Source of the DNA: Sphingobacteriaceae bacterium
Lineage (GTDB): Bacteria; Bacteroidota; Bacteroidia; B-17B0; Aurantibacillaceae
Length of the DNA: 36,529 bases
Assembly (NCBI GenBank): GCA_947480015.1
Contig: CANKBS010000032.1
Coordinates: 1-36,529, forward strand
Direction: 5' to 3'
Part shown: in pieces, positions 10,329 through 18,103 of the stretch
Numbering within the stretch: position 1 is the first letter of the stretch
Layout of the letters: every line of letters begins with the position of its first letter
Program-made: the position numbers and the translations under genes
Notes under the pieces: generated by a model
Databases searched by the model: none
The model's input: the letters and a program-made list of their open reading frames with translations, nothing else
What the model was told of the DNA's origin: nothing

Positions 10329-10480
10329 CAGCAAGCGGATTCGTTTTTGGCCACTAGTTTGCGTGTTGGTGTGATACAATTAATACAACAATACCCTTCT
10401 AAGAGCCTGCTGTATTTGTTAAAAGGGAATTGTCGGCTAGTTAGTACTGTTCCATTGGCGATGTATAAAAATGGAAAAAA

Positions 10481-10488
10481 TATATTTG
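10481..10488 (+). promoter_or_regulatory. Candidate -7 box with long leader
   Basis: TATATTTG matches the Bacteroidota -7 consensus TAnnTTTG. A TTG at 10455-10457 is 23 bases upstream, longer than the usual 19 or so. If used, it would give the next gene a leader of roughly 290 bases. The rest of the 10329-10786 gap is AT-rich and shows no gene. Confidence 0.3.
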
Positions 10489-10786
10489 ACATTGACTAAT
10501 TTTTTTGATAAATTTAAAGTTTGATTAGCTAAAAAAAGAGCGTTTTTAAAACGAATTCAGCGGGAGTGCATTAAAGGTAGAATCAACTTTAACATTCTAA
10601 ATTATTCACTAAATCCCAGTAGGCTTCAAAAAAACCTATTGGCAACTAAAATTTACAACCTATTTTTTTTGAATAAGGTGATTAAAAAATAGTAATGACA
10701 ACAAATTGCAATAAAAAAGAATATATTTTAATAATGTAAAACGTGCTTTTTAAAGCTTTTAAAATAAAGTCAAAGCAATAAACAAT

Positions 10787-12199
10787 ATGATTAAACTAAG
10801 AAAAGTAATAAGTGATTTAGCGGAAGATTTTTATAAGAGCATTGAGGAGAATTTAATTAAAAATAAAGCCGATAATTTTTTGTTTTTGTTTCAATCGTAT
10901 CGTTCAAAAACTATAAGTGATGATGGGATTATCAAAACGCTTAATATTAATTCGAATTCGTTTTATGTTTTAAAATCACGATTATACGATAAAATTCAAG
11001 AGTTCATGTCGGGCGATATACACTCTAATGTGGAAGAGGTGATTAAACAATTGCACCTTATACCACAGGTATGTTACACTTCCTCCCGCGAAATTGCAGC
11101 TGCCTTCCTCCAAAAACTTGAAAAAGATTTGTTAAGACATGATATGCACAACGAATTACTGGTGGTGTATTCGGCCCTTAAAAAGATTCACCTTTATTCT
11201 GAAAAGTATTTCTTTTATTCGCAACTTTACAATAAACACATTGCTTTTAGCCTCTCCATCGAAAAATCAGAAGAAATTCTGGGTAATTTTAACCTGGCAT
11301 TAGGGCAGTATTTCTTTTCGCGCTCAACAAAATCTCATGAAACCCTTAATTTTCTAAAAAAAGGCATTTCAGAACACTATGCCTTAAACCCATCCAAACA
11401 AATTGAGATTATTAAGAACCTTATCGAATTGAAATTGTACTTTTTCTGTGGCGAGCCTATTAATAAGGATTATAGCGTAGAAGAAATGCTTATGCAAACT
11501 CAAAAGATTTTGCAAAATCTTCCTGAATCTTCACCTAGTAGAAGTTGGTTGCCGGTATTGGATTATTTGTTTTTCGAATATTATGTGAGTATTAATCAAA
11601 CCAAACAAGCACAAATTTATTACGAAAAAGTAAATGCACTGCGCGATACCCTTTTACTTTACAATAACATTGCCTTTACCCCTAATTTTTTGATCACCAA
11701 AATTGTTTATTTACAACAACAAGATCGTATTTCTGAATTGCAGGGGGATTACGGAAATAACTTTCTCTATGATCCCGAAGACCGTCACTCACAGGTAATG
11801 TTAGGCATTTACAACGCAATGATTTCCTTCTATGCCGGCAAACCAAAAGAAGCAGCCTCCCGTTTAAATGAAATTCTCAACATAAATAGCTTTAAAGATT
11901 TTTTCCACATCAACACCGATATTAAATTAAGTCTAGCTTACTTTTATTTGTGCCTCAAAGAGTATGACTTAGCAGACAGTATATTAAAAAACATTAGCCG
12001 TAAAATTAAATCGGATGGCTTAGAAAAATATACGAATGTGATTGATCTCATCAAAGTATTTAATGAAGATATTAAACAAGGAGAAAACAAAATAACGGCT
12101 AAACAAAAAGATTATTTTACTTTATTTCTCGCCAGAAATAACGGGGAAAATAAAATAATTAGTCCACTGGTTTACGAACTTAAAAAGAAATATACTTAA
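10787..12199 (+). CDS. Helical-repeat (TPR-like) protein next to a response regulator
   Basis: 470 aa, almost wholly helical by composition. It begins 'MIKLRKVISDLAEDFYKSIEENL' and then has a segment 'IIKTLNINSNSFYVLKSRLYDKIQEFM' that recalls a small helix-turn-helix-like or docking region. The remainder looks like degenerate TPR or similar alpha-helical pairs ('AREYFFYSQLYNK'-type Tyr-rich helices). No signal peptide, membrane span or catalytic motif. It sits 15 bp upstream of a CheY-like gene on the same strand, so they are very likely an operon. A partner role in signalling, such as a scaffold or sensor, is inference. Family not named. Confidence 0.75.
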   Translation: MIKLRKVISDLAEDFYKSIEENLIKNKADNFLFLFQSYRSKTISDDGIIKTLNINSNSFYVLKSRLYDKIQEFMSGDIHSNVEEVIKQLHLIPQVCYTSSREIAAAFLQKLEKDLLRHDMHNELLVVYSALKKIHLYSEKYFFYSQLYNKHIAFSLSIEKSEEILGNFNLALGQYFFSRSTKSHETLNFLKKGISEHYALNPSKQIEIIKNLIELKLYFFCGEPINKDYSVEEMLMQTQKILQNLPESSPSRSWLPVLDYLFFEYYVSINQTKQAQIYYEKVNALRDTLLLYNNIAFTPNFLITKIVYLQQQDRISELQGDYGNNFLYDPEDRHSQVMLGIYNAMISFYAGKPKEAASRLNEILNINSFKDFFHINTDIKLSLAYFYLCLKEYDLADSILKNISRKIKSDGLEKYTNVIDLIKVFNEDIKQGENKITAKQKDYFTLFLARNNGENKIISPLVYELKKKYT

Positions 12200-12214
12200 T
12201 AATTACCAACAAAT

Positions 12215-12631
12215 ATGAAAAGGAAGGAACCGAAATTCAAGTATAGAAACGTAATGCTAATTGATGATAATGAACTCGACAACTTCATTAACGAAAAAAC
12301 CCTTGAGGCCAATTTGTTTTCTAAAAAAATCTATTCGTGCACCAGTGGGAAAAGCGCGCTCGAGTTTTTAAATAACATCGTAACGATGGGTGATCAGTTT
12401 GCTGAAGTTTATCCTCAGGTAATTTTTATTGATATTAACATGCCGATGATGGATGGTTTTCAATTTATCGATTATTTTAAAAAGGAATCAGAAAAACAAT
12501 TGCAGAAACCAAAACTGGTGCTCTTAACATCTTCTGTTTACAATGAGGATCGCGAAAAAGCAAAATCCATTTCAAAGGATATCGTATTTCTTAATAAACC
12601 TTTAAAAAAAGAAATGCTAGACGCTCTTTAA
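12215..12631 (+). CDS. Single-domain CheY-like response regulator
   Basis: 138 aa, receiver domain only. The conserved positions are present: acidic pair D17-D18 ('LIDDNELD'), phospho-acceptor D73 ('VIFIDINMPMMDG'), T105 ('LLTSS') and K128 ('LNKPLKK'). There is no output domain, so by family knowledge it would act through protein binding or as a phosphorelay shuttle. It is encoded 15 bp after the 470-aa helical protein. It could accept phosphate from the orphan-like hybrid kinase at 7284, but that pairing is only inferred from proximity. Confidence 0.92.
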   Translation: MKRKEPKFKYRNVMLIDDNELDNFINEKTLEANLFSKKIYSCTSGKSALEFLNNIVTMGDQFAEVYPQVIFIDINMPMMDGFQFIDYFKKESEKQLQKPKLVLLTSSVYNEDREKAKSISKDIVFLNKPLKKEMLDAL

Positions 12632-12810
12632 TCGCCAAGCGTTTCAACACATCATACTAACCTTACCCGTCTTTTAAATTCAATTTCCGGCCTGATAGCG
12701 GAGATTTTATTTTGTAAGGATTTACATCGCGCAACGAAATTCAAGAATGTACTAAATTCAAAGGGACTAATCACCTCGACGTGACTCCTAATAAATCCTT
12801 TCTTTAACTA

Positions 12811-12876
12811 AATCTTACATATGTATTAGGCCATGTTTAATCAAAAGCAATGCCGATTTATTCCGCCGTACCTTTA
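12811..12876 (+). promoter_or_regulatory. Copy 2 of the shared upstream element plus -7 box
   Basis: AATCTTACATATG occupies 12811-12823 and TACCTTTA occupies 12869-12876, start to start 58 bases. The ATG follows 17 bases after the octamer, giving a very short leader. There is no -33 TTG at the usual place. Unlike copies 1, 3 and 5 it lacks a clear TTTAC half-repeat 20 bases upstream. Confidence 0.6.
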
Positions 12877-12893
12877 TAAAAAAGATCTGCGTC

Positions 12894-13160
12894 ATGAAAA
12901 CTCTAACAATCTCACCGGTAATTAACCTTAGCTCCTTCTACAACTTCGCCAAAATGAGTCTTACTCAAAAAGAAGAGGTTTTAAAACACAAAGGTATATG
13001 CTTTGATTGTTTTTGCGAAAATAACCTAAAAACCAACGTCTATTACCTGAATGGTTTTTATGTGGAAGAAATTTTTGATAATATTAAAAACATCCTTCAA
13101 GACATCATTCCTTATAAACATGGGTATCGCATCCAGCCCGAAGATTTTATATTTAACTAA
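12894..13160 (+). CDS. Small soluble protein, unknown function
   Basis: 88 aa, no signal peptide or membrane span. A helix-forming stretch ('MSLTQKEEVLKHKG') is followed by a two-Cys element ('CFDCFCEN') and beta-type strands ('NVYYLNGFYVEEIFDN'), a layout reminiscent of short Bacteroidota proteins I cannot name. The first six codons (MKTLTI) are nearly identical at nucleotide level to those of the 191-aa gene at 17374, although the proteins differ afterwards. It is a single-gene unit with its own copy of the shared promoter element and its own terminator at 13184. Confidence 0.7.
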   Translation: MKTLTISPVINLSSFYNFAKMSLTQKEEVLKHKGICFDCFCENNLKTNVYYLNGFYVEEIFDNIKNILQDIIPYKHGYRIQPEDFIFN

Positions 13161-13183
13161 ACGAATTTAAACGATTGTTGATG

Positions 13184-13213
13184 CGCCGTGGCTAAACCAC
13201 GGCGTTTGCTTTT
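13184..13213 (+). terminator. Rho-independent terminator after the 88-aa gene
   Basis: Perfect 8-bp GC-rich stem CGCCGTGG / CCACGGCG with loop CTAAA, then TTTGCTTTT. The following 460 bases, up to the promoter element at 13674, contain no ORF, repeat or RNA gene that I can support. Confidence 0.85.
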
Positions 13214-13673
13214 ATAAGCACTTACAAACCTAAGGTAAAGCGCCTAGAAAAACCTTCAGAATTCGCATTCGTCAAATTTTCCAAAACATTTCTTTTTTCC
13301 ATAAATAAGAATTAACCATTCGTTCGTCTTAATTCTAGACTGTTCCGTAAGCCTGTTTAAAGAAGAGTAAGCCTCAGTTGGTTTGAGTACATAAAAAGCG
13401 ATGCCTCATAAAGCACTTAATAGTCAGGAAAAGAATTACCTGTTTAAACTAATTTTACCTAATTTTTGAGAAATCATACTGCCTATAAACCCGGCCTGGT
13501 AATCAAATAAAGCAATTTACTACTGTAAATCCACTTCAAAACAACAAGCCTAAGCCTAAATTCGTAATATCCATAGCTTTATTGCTTTACCAATAATCCC
13601 TAAATCCTTTATTCATAGGGTATACAGCAATTAAAGCAAGTTCTATCCGGCCAATCTTTACGTATTTACCGTA

Positions 13674-13739
13674 AATCTTACATATGAAATAAGCTATGGT
13701 CAAAGGGGAAAAATACCATCCTAAACCGTCGTTTCTTTG
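13674..13739 (+). promoter_or_regulatory. Copy 3 of the shared upstream element plus -7 box
   Basis: AATCTTACATATG at 13674-13686 and the -7-like TTTCTTTG at 13732-13739 are again 58 bases apart start to start. A second, imperfect copy (AATCTTTACG at 13653) lies 20-21 bases upstream, making a direct repeat about two helical turns apart. The 47-aa peptide starts 28 bases downstream of the octamer start region. Confidence 0.6.
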
Positions 13740-13766
13740 TACAGGAAAAACAGCCATACCAACCAC

Positions 13767-13910
13767 ATGAAACCTGCATCACCTAGCAACCATAACAGTG
13801 AATCAGAATCAACAAATTTTTTGTTAGACACTAGTTTATTTGTTGAAATAGCGATTGACATTTTTTATATCGTTCTACTTATTTGTTGTTTCGAACTTCT
13901 TATTTCTTAA
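13767..13910 (+). CDS. 47-aa single-span membrane peptide (cassette B)
   Basis: Too short for routine ORF lists. ATG at 13767, TAA at 13908-13910. A polar N-terminus (MKPASPSNHNSESESTNF) is followed by a hydrophobic span (about residues 24-45, 'VEIAIDIFYIVLLICCFELL'). It has the same design, length and genomic position as the 45-aa peptide at 15921: first gene after the shared promoter element, 23-27 bases before a secreted protein. That conserved order in two places is the main evidence that it is real. Function unknown: a small membrane regulator, chaperone or anchor are options. Confidence 0.6.
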   Translation: MKPASPSNHNSESESTNFLLDTSLFVEIAIDIFYIVLLICCFELLIS

Positions 13911-13937
13911 TACCAAAGTCGTCCATCATTACGAGCC

Positions 13938-15074
13938 ATGAAAACTCTAGCCCTCAGTCTAATCCTCTTTTGTAATTTAATTACTGCGCAAACCTATGTA
14001 AGTTACAATGCCCAGTTAAAGTGGCTAGAAGTGAATAACGTAAGCGCGCAAAATACCAGCTCAACAGTTAAATCACTTCAACCGATTCCTGATATCGGTC
14101 AAATCAATATTGAAAGTCTTCCTCCATTAAACGCAAGAAGCATGACGCCTTTTAATTTAAAATTGAACCACAAAGGGAGTTACCGTTTCAATTTAAGTTC
14201 AACTATGAGTATCCCAACAAACCTTTGTGTATACATTGAAGATCTTAACACGTCGCAATTATTCGACCTTAGAACTGCTAAAACCTGTTCGTTTTCAGTA
14301 AACGACACCACTCTATCCATTCGTTTTCTATTACACATTACACAACCCATCCGACTTAGTGCAATTGCTAACACGTGTTCAAAATCAACTAATGGCAAAA
14401 TCATTCTTAAAAGTAACATAACTACTAATTGGACATTTGTATGGAAAAATGCTAAAGGCATTATTGTGAAGGTTAATAATACCAGCAAATTATGCGACAC
14501 TGTAAAAAACCTTTGCGCCGGAATGTATTACCTAAAAGCTATTTCTAATACCAATTGTTGCGCAAGTATAAGCGACAGTATAGAGGTAAGAACAGCCGGC
14601 AGTTTGGTGGTGCAAGCTACGCTATTCAAAAAACACGACGTCCACGATAATGCAACACTTATAAAATCAACTAAAGGAAGTCATATTAAATCGACTTATG
14701 CTATTAATTGGACAGAAAGTGATGATTCTGTGCCGGTAAAAAATGCCAATCCAAGTGCTTATGCGCAAATTTTACAAGACTCCAAAAAATGTCGCGAAGC
14801 CTTTACAAATTTAGTTGTTAAACCAAACACAACCTTGATCAAGAACTATCCAACCATCTTTCCGGATATGTATCTCATGATAAGTTTAAACCCCTTGAAC
14901 AAAATTATGATACCCGAAAGCATTTACCAACTCCTAATGAAAGCCGAAACATTAAACGCCATCAATAAAAAAAGAGAATCTGAACACAACAGAATATATG
15001 CCTTTCATTTTAAAGGGCAAAAAGAAAAACACAAAGCAAACCTAAGCACCCCTATTGTATTGCGTGTTAATTAA
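13938..15074 (+). CDS. Secreted beta-rich protein, cassette B
   Basis: 378 aa with a signal peptide cleaved near residue 17 (LITA-Q). Residues about 98-219 are homologous to residues 106-227 of the protein at 16082: both have 'CV(Y/F)IED....(Q/K)(L/F)FDL', 'RFL(L/M)H(I/V)..PI', a 'TCS...NGK' segment, 'W...WK(N/D)A.G' and a 'SDSI.V' end. I recall this domain type near the C-termini of T9SS proteins, but no T9SS sorting domain is present here. The C-terminal 150 residues ('TLFKKHDVHDNAT' to 'LSTPIVLRVN') match nothing I know. Eight or more Cys suggest disulfides. Probably co-transcribed with the 47-aa peptide upstream and the 186-aa gene 12 bp downstream. Confidence 0.8.
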   Translation: MKTLALSLILFCNLITAQTYVSYNAQLKWLEVNNVSAQNTSSTVKSLQPIPDIGQINIESLPPLNARSMTPFNLKLNHKGSYRFNLSSTMSIPTNLCVYIEDLNTSQLFDLRTAKTCSFSVNDTTLSIRFLLHITQPIRLSAIANTCSKSTNGKIILKSNITTNWTFVWKNAKGIIVKVNNTSKLCDTVKNLCAGMYYLKAISNTNCCASISDSIEVRTAGSLVVQATLFKKHDVHDNATLIKSTKGSHIKSTYAINWTESDDSVPVKNANPSAYAQILQDSKKCREAFTNLVVKPNTTLIKNYPTIFPDMYLMISLNPLNKIMIPESIYQLLMKAETLNAINKKRESEHNRIYAFHFKGQKEKHKANLSTPIVLRVN

Positions 15075-15086
15075 AATAAAAACGCC

Positions 15087-15647
15087 ATGAAACCCTCCAA
15101 CATCCTCCAATCATCAAAATATTCACTTATTGTGAATATCACATCCATCACATTATTATTCTTTCTGTTTTTACTTCTACTTTTTAATTTACCCGCTTCG
15201 GCTCAGTCGACCGATTCGCTAGCTTGTCTCGAAATTACCGGCAAAGTGTTAAATGTTTTTGAAGGCGAAGACGCTTCCTGCAAAGTGGAATTGATGAACA
15301 AAGGCGAAGTGGTGCGCACACTCATTTTAAAAGAAGGCAAAGACCATTTTCATTTAATATTATCTAAAGATCAGTATTACGCTATTCGCATCTCTAAAAC
15401 AGGATACGTGCAAAGAATTCTAGAAATCAATACCGCGATGTTAGTTGAACCCGACGGCCTCTATACTTTTCATTTTAACACCGAACTTATTAGCGAAAAA
15501 ATAGCTAAAAAATTAAATCAAGACGCACTAGACTTTCCAATAGCAATGATTTATTTTAATCATGATGCGGATTGTTTTGATTATTCGAAAGAATACACCG
15601 AAGCCCTAAAAAATGAAATGTTTACTGAAAGTAAAAAACAAAATTAG
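15087..15647 (+). CDS. Exported carboxypeptidase-regulatory-like protein (paralog 1)
   Basis: 186 aa. A long N-terminal hydrophobic signal (about residues 15-38) ends at SAQ, so it is exported or anchored. Mature part: 'CLEITGKVLNV...CKVEL' then 'F.LILSKDQYYAIRISKTGYV', a beta-sandwich pattern like carboxypeptidase-regulatory or surface-repeat domains in which a short Gly/Lys turn precedes 'YAIRISK.GY'. It is clearly paralogous to the 191-aa protein at 17374 across about 130 residues, including 'LYTF.F.T.LI.E..AKK.N.D.L'. It lies 12 bp after the secreted 378-aa gene and is followed by a strong terminator, so it closes the cassette B operon. Confidence 0.8.
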   Translation: MKPSNILQSSKYSLIVNITSITLLFFLFLLLLFNLPASAQSTDSLACLEITGKVLNVFEGEDASCKVELMNKGEVVRTLILKEGKDHFHLILSKDQYYAIRISKTGYVQRILEINTAMLVEPDGLYTFHFNTELISEKIAKKLNQDALDFPIAMIYFNHDADCFDYSKEYTEALKNEMFTESKKQN

Positions 15648-15675
15648 GGTGATTTTATCTATAATAGGTGTGATT

Positions 15676-15708
15676 AGCCGGGATGGGGGTCCCGGCTTCT
15701 TCTTTTTT
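15676..15708 (+). terminator. Rho-independent terminator of the cassette B operon
   Basis: Perfect 8-bp stem AGCCGGGA / TCCCGGCT, loop TGGGGG, then TCTTCTTTTTT. It follows the 186-aa gene by about 30 bases. Confidence 0.9.
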
Positions 15709-15826
15709 ACCACTTTTTTGTGTATTTACGGGTTTATACCCCAAAAATGGCTTAAGGTCTTTAATCACGGCACTTGGTGAGCTTTAACAACTTTAGGTGC
15801 TCCTTATCTTACCCCAATTCTTACAA

Positions 15827-15892
15827 AATCTTACATATGCAACATGCCGAAGTTTAAGGCAAATAATTCTGTATACTTTGTAACGACATTTG
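15827..15892 (+). promoter_or_regulatory. Copy 4 of the shared upstream element plus -7 box
   Basis: AATCTTACATATG at 15827-15839, and GACATTTG at 15885-15892, exactly 58 bases start to start. Extra CTTAC repeats lie 10 and 22 bases upstream (15820 and 15808). A competing TTTG at 15877 is nearer but does not keep the spacing. The 45-aa peptide begins 28 bases after the octamer. Confidence 0.6.
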
Positions 15893-15920
15893 ATTCAATA
15901 GATCCATTAAAATTGAGACC

Positions 15921-16058
15921 ATGAAAACGATCAACGACAACGACCAATCAAACGAACCAAATAATCTTACCATCATTAATGAGTTTTGGATAAAAATAGT
16001 TATCGGCATTTTTATTGTCGTAGTAAATATTTGCCTCATCGATCTCATACTAGATTAA
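15921..16058 (+). CDS. 45-aa single-span membrane peptide (cassette C)
   Basis: ATG at 15921, TAA at 16056-16058. Polar, Asn/Asp-rich N-terminus (MKTINDNDQSNEPNN) then one hydrophobic span (about residues 23-43, 'IKIVIGIFIVVVNICLIDLI'). It matches the 47-aa peptide of cassette B in length, topology, promoter context and distance to the following secreted-protein gene, though sequence identity is low. The start codon context ACCATGAAAAC resembles those of neighbouring regulon genes. Function unknown. Confidence 0.6.
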   Translation: MKTINDNDQSNEPNNLTIINEFWIKIVIGIFIVVVNICLIDLILD

Positions 16059-16081
16059 CTAATCTTCAAAAAAAACAGATC

Positions 16082-16996
16082 ATGAAAGCCATTATCCTTT
16101 TTTACGCGAGCCTCCTGTTTACAGCATATGGGGCTTGCGCCCAAACCGATAATGAGACAGATGAACCTGAATCCATCGAACACGTAATTACGGAAGACCA
16201 TTGCTACATTGGCTTTTCGGCCGATGCAGGTGGCATTACACACGAAGATCAAACCCCGCATAAATGTAAAGAACTCCTTATTTACAGCTTACCGGCCGTT
16301 TCAGTGAGTGCCTTCGACATTCAAGTAAATTTCGACAACAAAGGAATTTATGCCTTCAAAAGAGATTCCAAGCTTATTGTTCCTGTTGATGAATGTGTTT
16401 TTATAGAGGATGTTTTTACCGGGAAATTTTTCGATCTTAAATCCACACAATCGTATACTTTCGCCATTAATCATAACACACGCGAGACCCGCTTCTTAAT
16501 GCATGTAAACAAACCTATTTCAAAAGTGACTTTCGCGCCAACGTGCTCTTATAAACTCAATGGCAAAGCCATCGTAAAAACCAATTTGCCCGGCATATGG
16601 CAATATACCTGGAAAGACGCCATTGGTAATACTTTAACCGTTCACAGCGACCTAGGAAAATCAGATACCCTTAAAAATATTGCGCCAGGCATTTACAACA
16701 TTGTAGCCACCAGTAATAATGAATCGTGCTCCATGCTTTCCGATTCGATAGTAGTTAAAAGCAAGCCACAAATTAAAATAAAACCAATTATTAATAACAC
16801 AACATGCAGCAATTGCAAAGAAGGGCAAATTAACGCCAGTAATATTGAAGGTGGTACGGCCCCTTTTAATCACAAATGGTCAAATGATCAAAGTGGGCCG
16901 GTTATTAAAAACCTGAGCCCTGGGGTATATATTTTGAGTTTAAGCGATGCAAATGGTTGCATGGACACGTCGTATTACGCGATTCGTAAACCCTAG
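16082..16996 (+). CDS. Secreted protein with SprB-like repeat, cassette C
   Basis: 304 aa from the ATG at 16082, chosen because a clean signal peptide starts there (MKAIILFYASLLFTAYGACA-Q). The longer frame from 15986 overlaps the 45-aa peptide and has no signal. Residues 106-227 are homologous to the 378-aa protein of cassette B. Residues about 231-300 form an SprB-type repeat ('GGTAPFNHKWSND', 'LSPGVYILSLSDANGCMD'), known from the Flavobacterium gliding adhesin SprB and other surface proteins. No T9SS sorting domain follows, so export beyond the periplasm is uncertain. Start lies 23 bases after the peptide stop. Confidence 0.82.
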   Translation: MKAIILFYASLLFTAYGACAQTDNETDEPESIEHVITEDHCYIGFSADAGGITHEDQTPHKCKELLIYSLPAVSVSAFDIQVNFDNKGIYAFKRDSKLIVPVDECVFIEDVFTGKFFDLKSTQSYTFAINHNTRETRFLMHVNKPISKVTFAPTCSYKLNGKAIVKTNLPGIWQYTWKDAIGNTLTVHSDLGKSDTLKNIAPGIYNIVATSNNESCSMLSDSIVVKSKPQIKIKPIINNTTCSNCKEGQINASNIEGGTAPFNHKWSNDQSGPVIKNLSPGVYILSLSDANGCMDTSYYAIRKP

Positions 16997-17281
16997 AATT
17001 TAGATCAATTTAAAAATTATCCTCAATTGAAAATAATTCCAATACAAAAGCAAGCAGAATATATCTAAACAAAATAACACGCCACAATTCAGCTGTTTTT
17101 TTGTGAATGGTTCCTCGAAAATGACGACATCGATTTGGGCTTACACAGCCATTCAAAAAACCAAACAAACGCTGCCTCTGCATTCAGCCATTACCTCTGA
17201 AATCATTAGCAGTACCTGTTTTCATGTTACCAATGCATCACAAGACCACAGATAAAAAAACAGTTTTACAAAACAAACATA

Positions 17282-17347
17282 AATCTTACAGGTGTTGTTA
17301 AACCTGATTTTTTGAAAGAAATAGACGGCACACACCACGTACCTTTA
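17282..17347 (+). promoter_or_regulatory. Copy 5 of the shared upstream element plus -7 box
   Basis: AATCTTACAGGTG at 17282-17294 and TACCTTTA at 17340-17347 are 58 bases apart start to start. A TTTAC half-site (17265-17269) lies 20 bases upstream of CTTAC, as in copies 1 and 3. The gene ATG is 26 bases after the octamer. The rest of the 16997-17373 gap shows no gene that I would defend. Confidence 0.6.
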
Positions 17348-17373
17348 TCACAACAAATTTAAAAGCTCTTGTT

Positions 17374-17949
17374 ATGAAAACTCTCACAATCAGCAACCCC
17401 CAAACCAACTCAACGCTCACGCCTTTCAACGCTCATCTTGTTAAAGCATTCACGATCATTGGTTTTATTTTTTTATGCCTCGGCAGTGGCGCCGGAAATT
17501 TACACCCTATTAAAATCGACTCAAATGCTTGCTTAGTGGTTGTAGGAAATATTTTGAATGTTCATGATAAAACAGACAATAAATGTAAAATCGAGCTCAT
17601 TACGTATAACACGGTGACTGATTCTGTTTTATTAAAAGGTTCTAAACATAGATTCAGATTTGTTTTGTCGAAAGATATGAATTACGCAATCCGTATTTCT
17701 AAAAAAGGCTACATCAGCAAACTGGTAAGTATTGACACTAAATTTTACACGGAATCGGATGTGCTTTATACGTTTGAATTTACCACCGACCTCATTAAAG
17801 AAGAAGAGGCTAAAAAATTTAATCCCGATGTGTTAGAACTTCCGGTAGCTTTAATCAAATTCGACTACCAGCACAACTATTTCTCATACAACAAAAAATA
17901 CACCACTCAAATTAAAAAAGAACTCTACGCAAGCAATACCCAAGAGTAA
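17374..17949 (+). CDS. Exported carboxypeptidase-regulatory-like protein (paralog 2)
   Basis: 191 aa. A 22-residue polar leader precedes the hydrophobic segment (about 23-42), so this is either an unusually long signal peptide or a membrane anchor. The mature part shares 'CK(V/I)EL', 'F.LSKD..YAIRISK.GY', 'LYTFEF.T.LI.EE.AKK' and 'KYT..IKKE' with the 186-aa paralog at 15087. The first codons (MKTLTIS) nearly duplicate those of the 88-aa gene at 12894. Here the gene has its own promoter copy rather than following the secreted protein directly, unlike its paralog. Function unknown, probably an envelope protein. Confidence 0.8.
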   Translation: MKTLTISNPQTNSTLTPFNAHLVKAFTIIGFIFLCLGSGAGNLHPIKIDSNACLVVVGNILNVHDKTDNKCKIELITYNTVTDSVLLKGSKHRFRFVLSKDMNYAIRISKKGYISKLVSIDTKFYTESDVLYTFEFTTDLIKEEEAKKFNPDVLELPVALIKFDYQHNYFSYNKKYTTQIKKELYASNTQE

Positions 17950-17975
17950 AACAAACTCTCTTTTAGCTTTTTTGG

Positions 17976-18004
17976 AAGCGTGGTTTTAGACCGCGCTTTT
18001 TTTA
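17976..18004 (+). terminator. Rho-independent terminator after the 191-aa gene
   Basis: Stem AAGCGTGGT / ACCGCGCTT (9 bp with one G-T wobble), loop TTTAG, followed by a run of T. Confidence 0.85.
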
Positions 18005-18041
18005 TTGAATGGATTACCAAGCCAAATCCCTTCATAAAGCG

Positions 18042-18049
18042 TATATTTG
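18042..18049 (+). promoter_or_regulatory. -7 box for the helicase gene
   Basis: TATATTTG fits TAnnTTTG exactly and precedes the ATG at 18104 by 54 bases. It overlaps the TTG at 18047 that would otherwise extend the frame, which argues for the downstream start. Confidence 0.5.
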
Positions 18050-18103
18050 CAGCGCCCTCATGTGCTTACATGGCTTTACTGGGCTACACAAAAGATCATA
18101 CAT

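Noticed and set aside
13653-13686. LytTR-type direct-repeat binding site
   Set aside because: The 20-22-base repeat spacing is suggestive, but the sequence does not fit the LytTR consensus I know, and two of five copies lack the second half-site at that distance. No LytTR protein is encoded here.
15963-15970. AATCTTAC inside the 45-aa peptide gene as a sixth regulatory copy
   Set aside because: It is inside coding sequence, lacks the ATATG half, and the position 58 bases on reads TAGTAAAT, not a -7-like box.
17121-17255. 44-codon ORF in the gap before promoter copy 5
   Set aside because: It lacks a membrane span, has no promoter element before it and does not resemble the 45/47-aa peptides. 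Likely chance.
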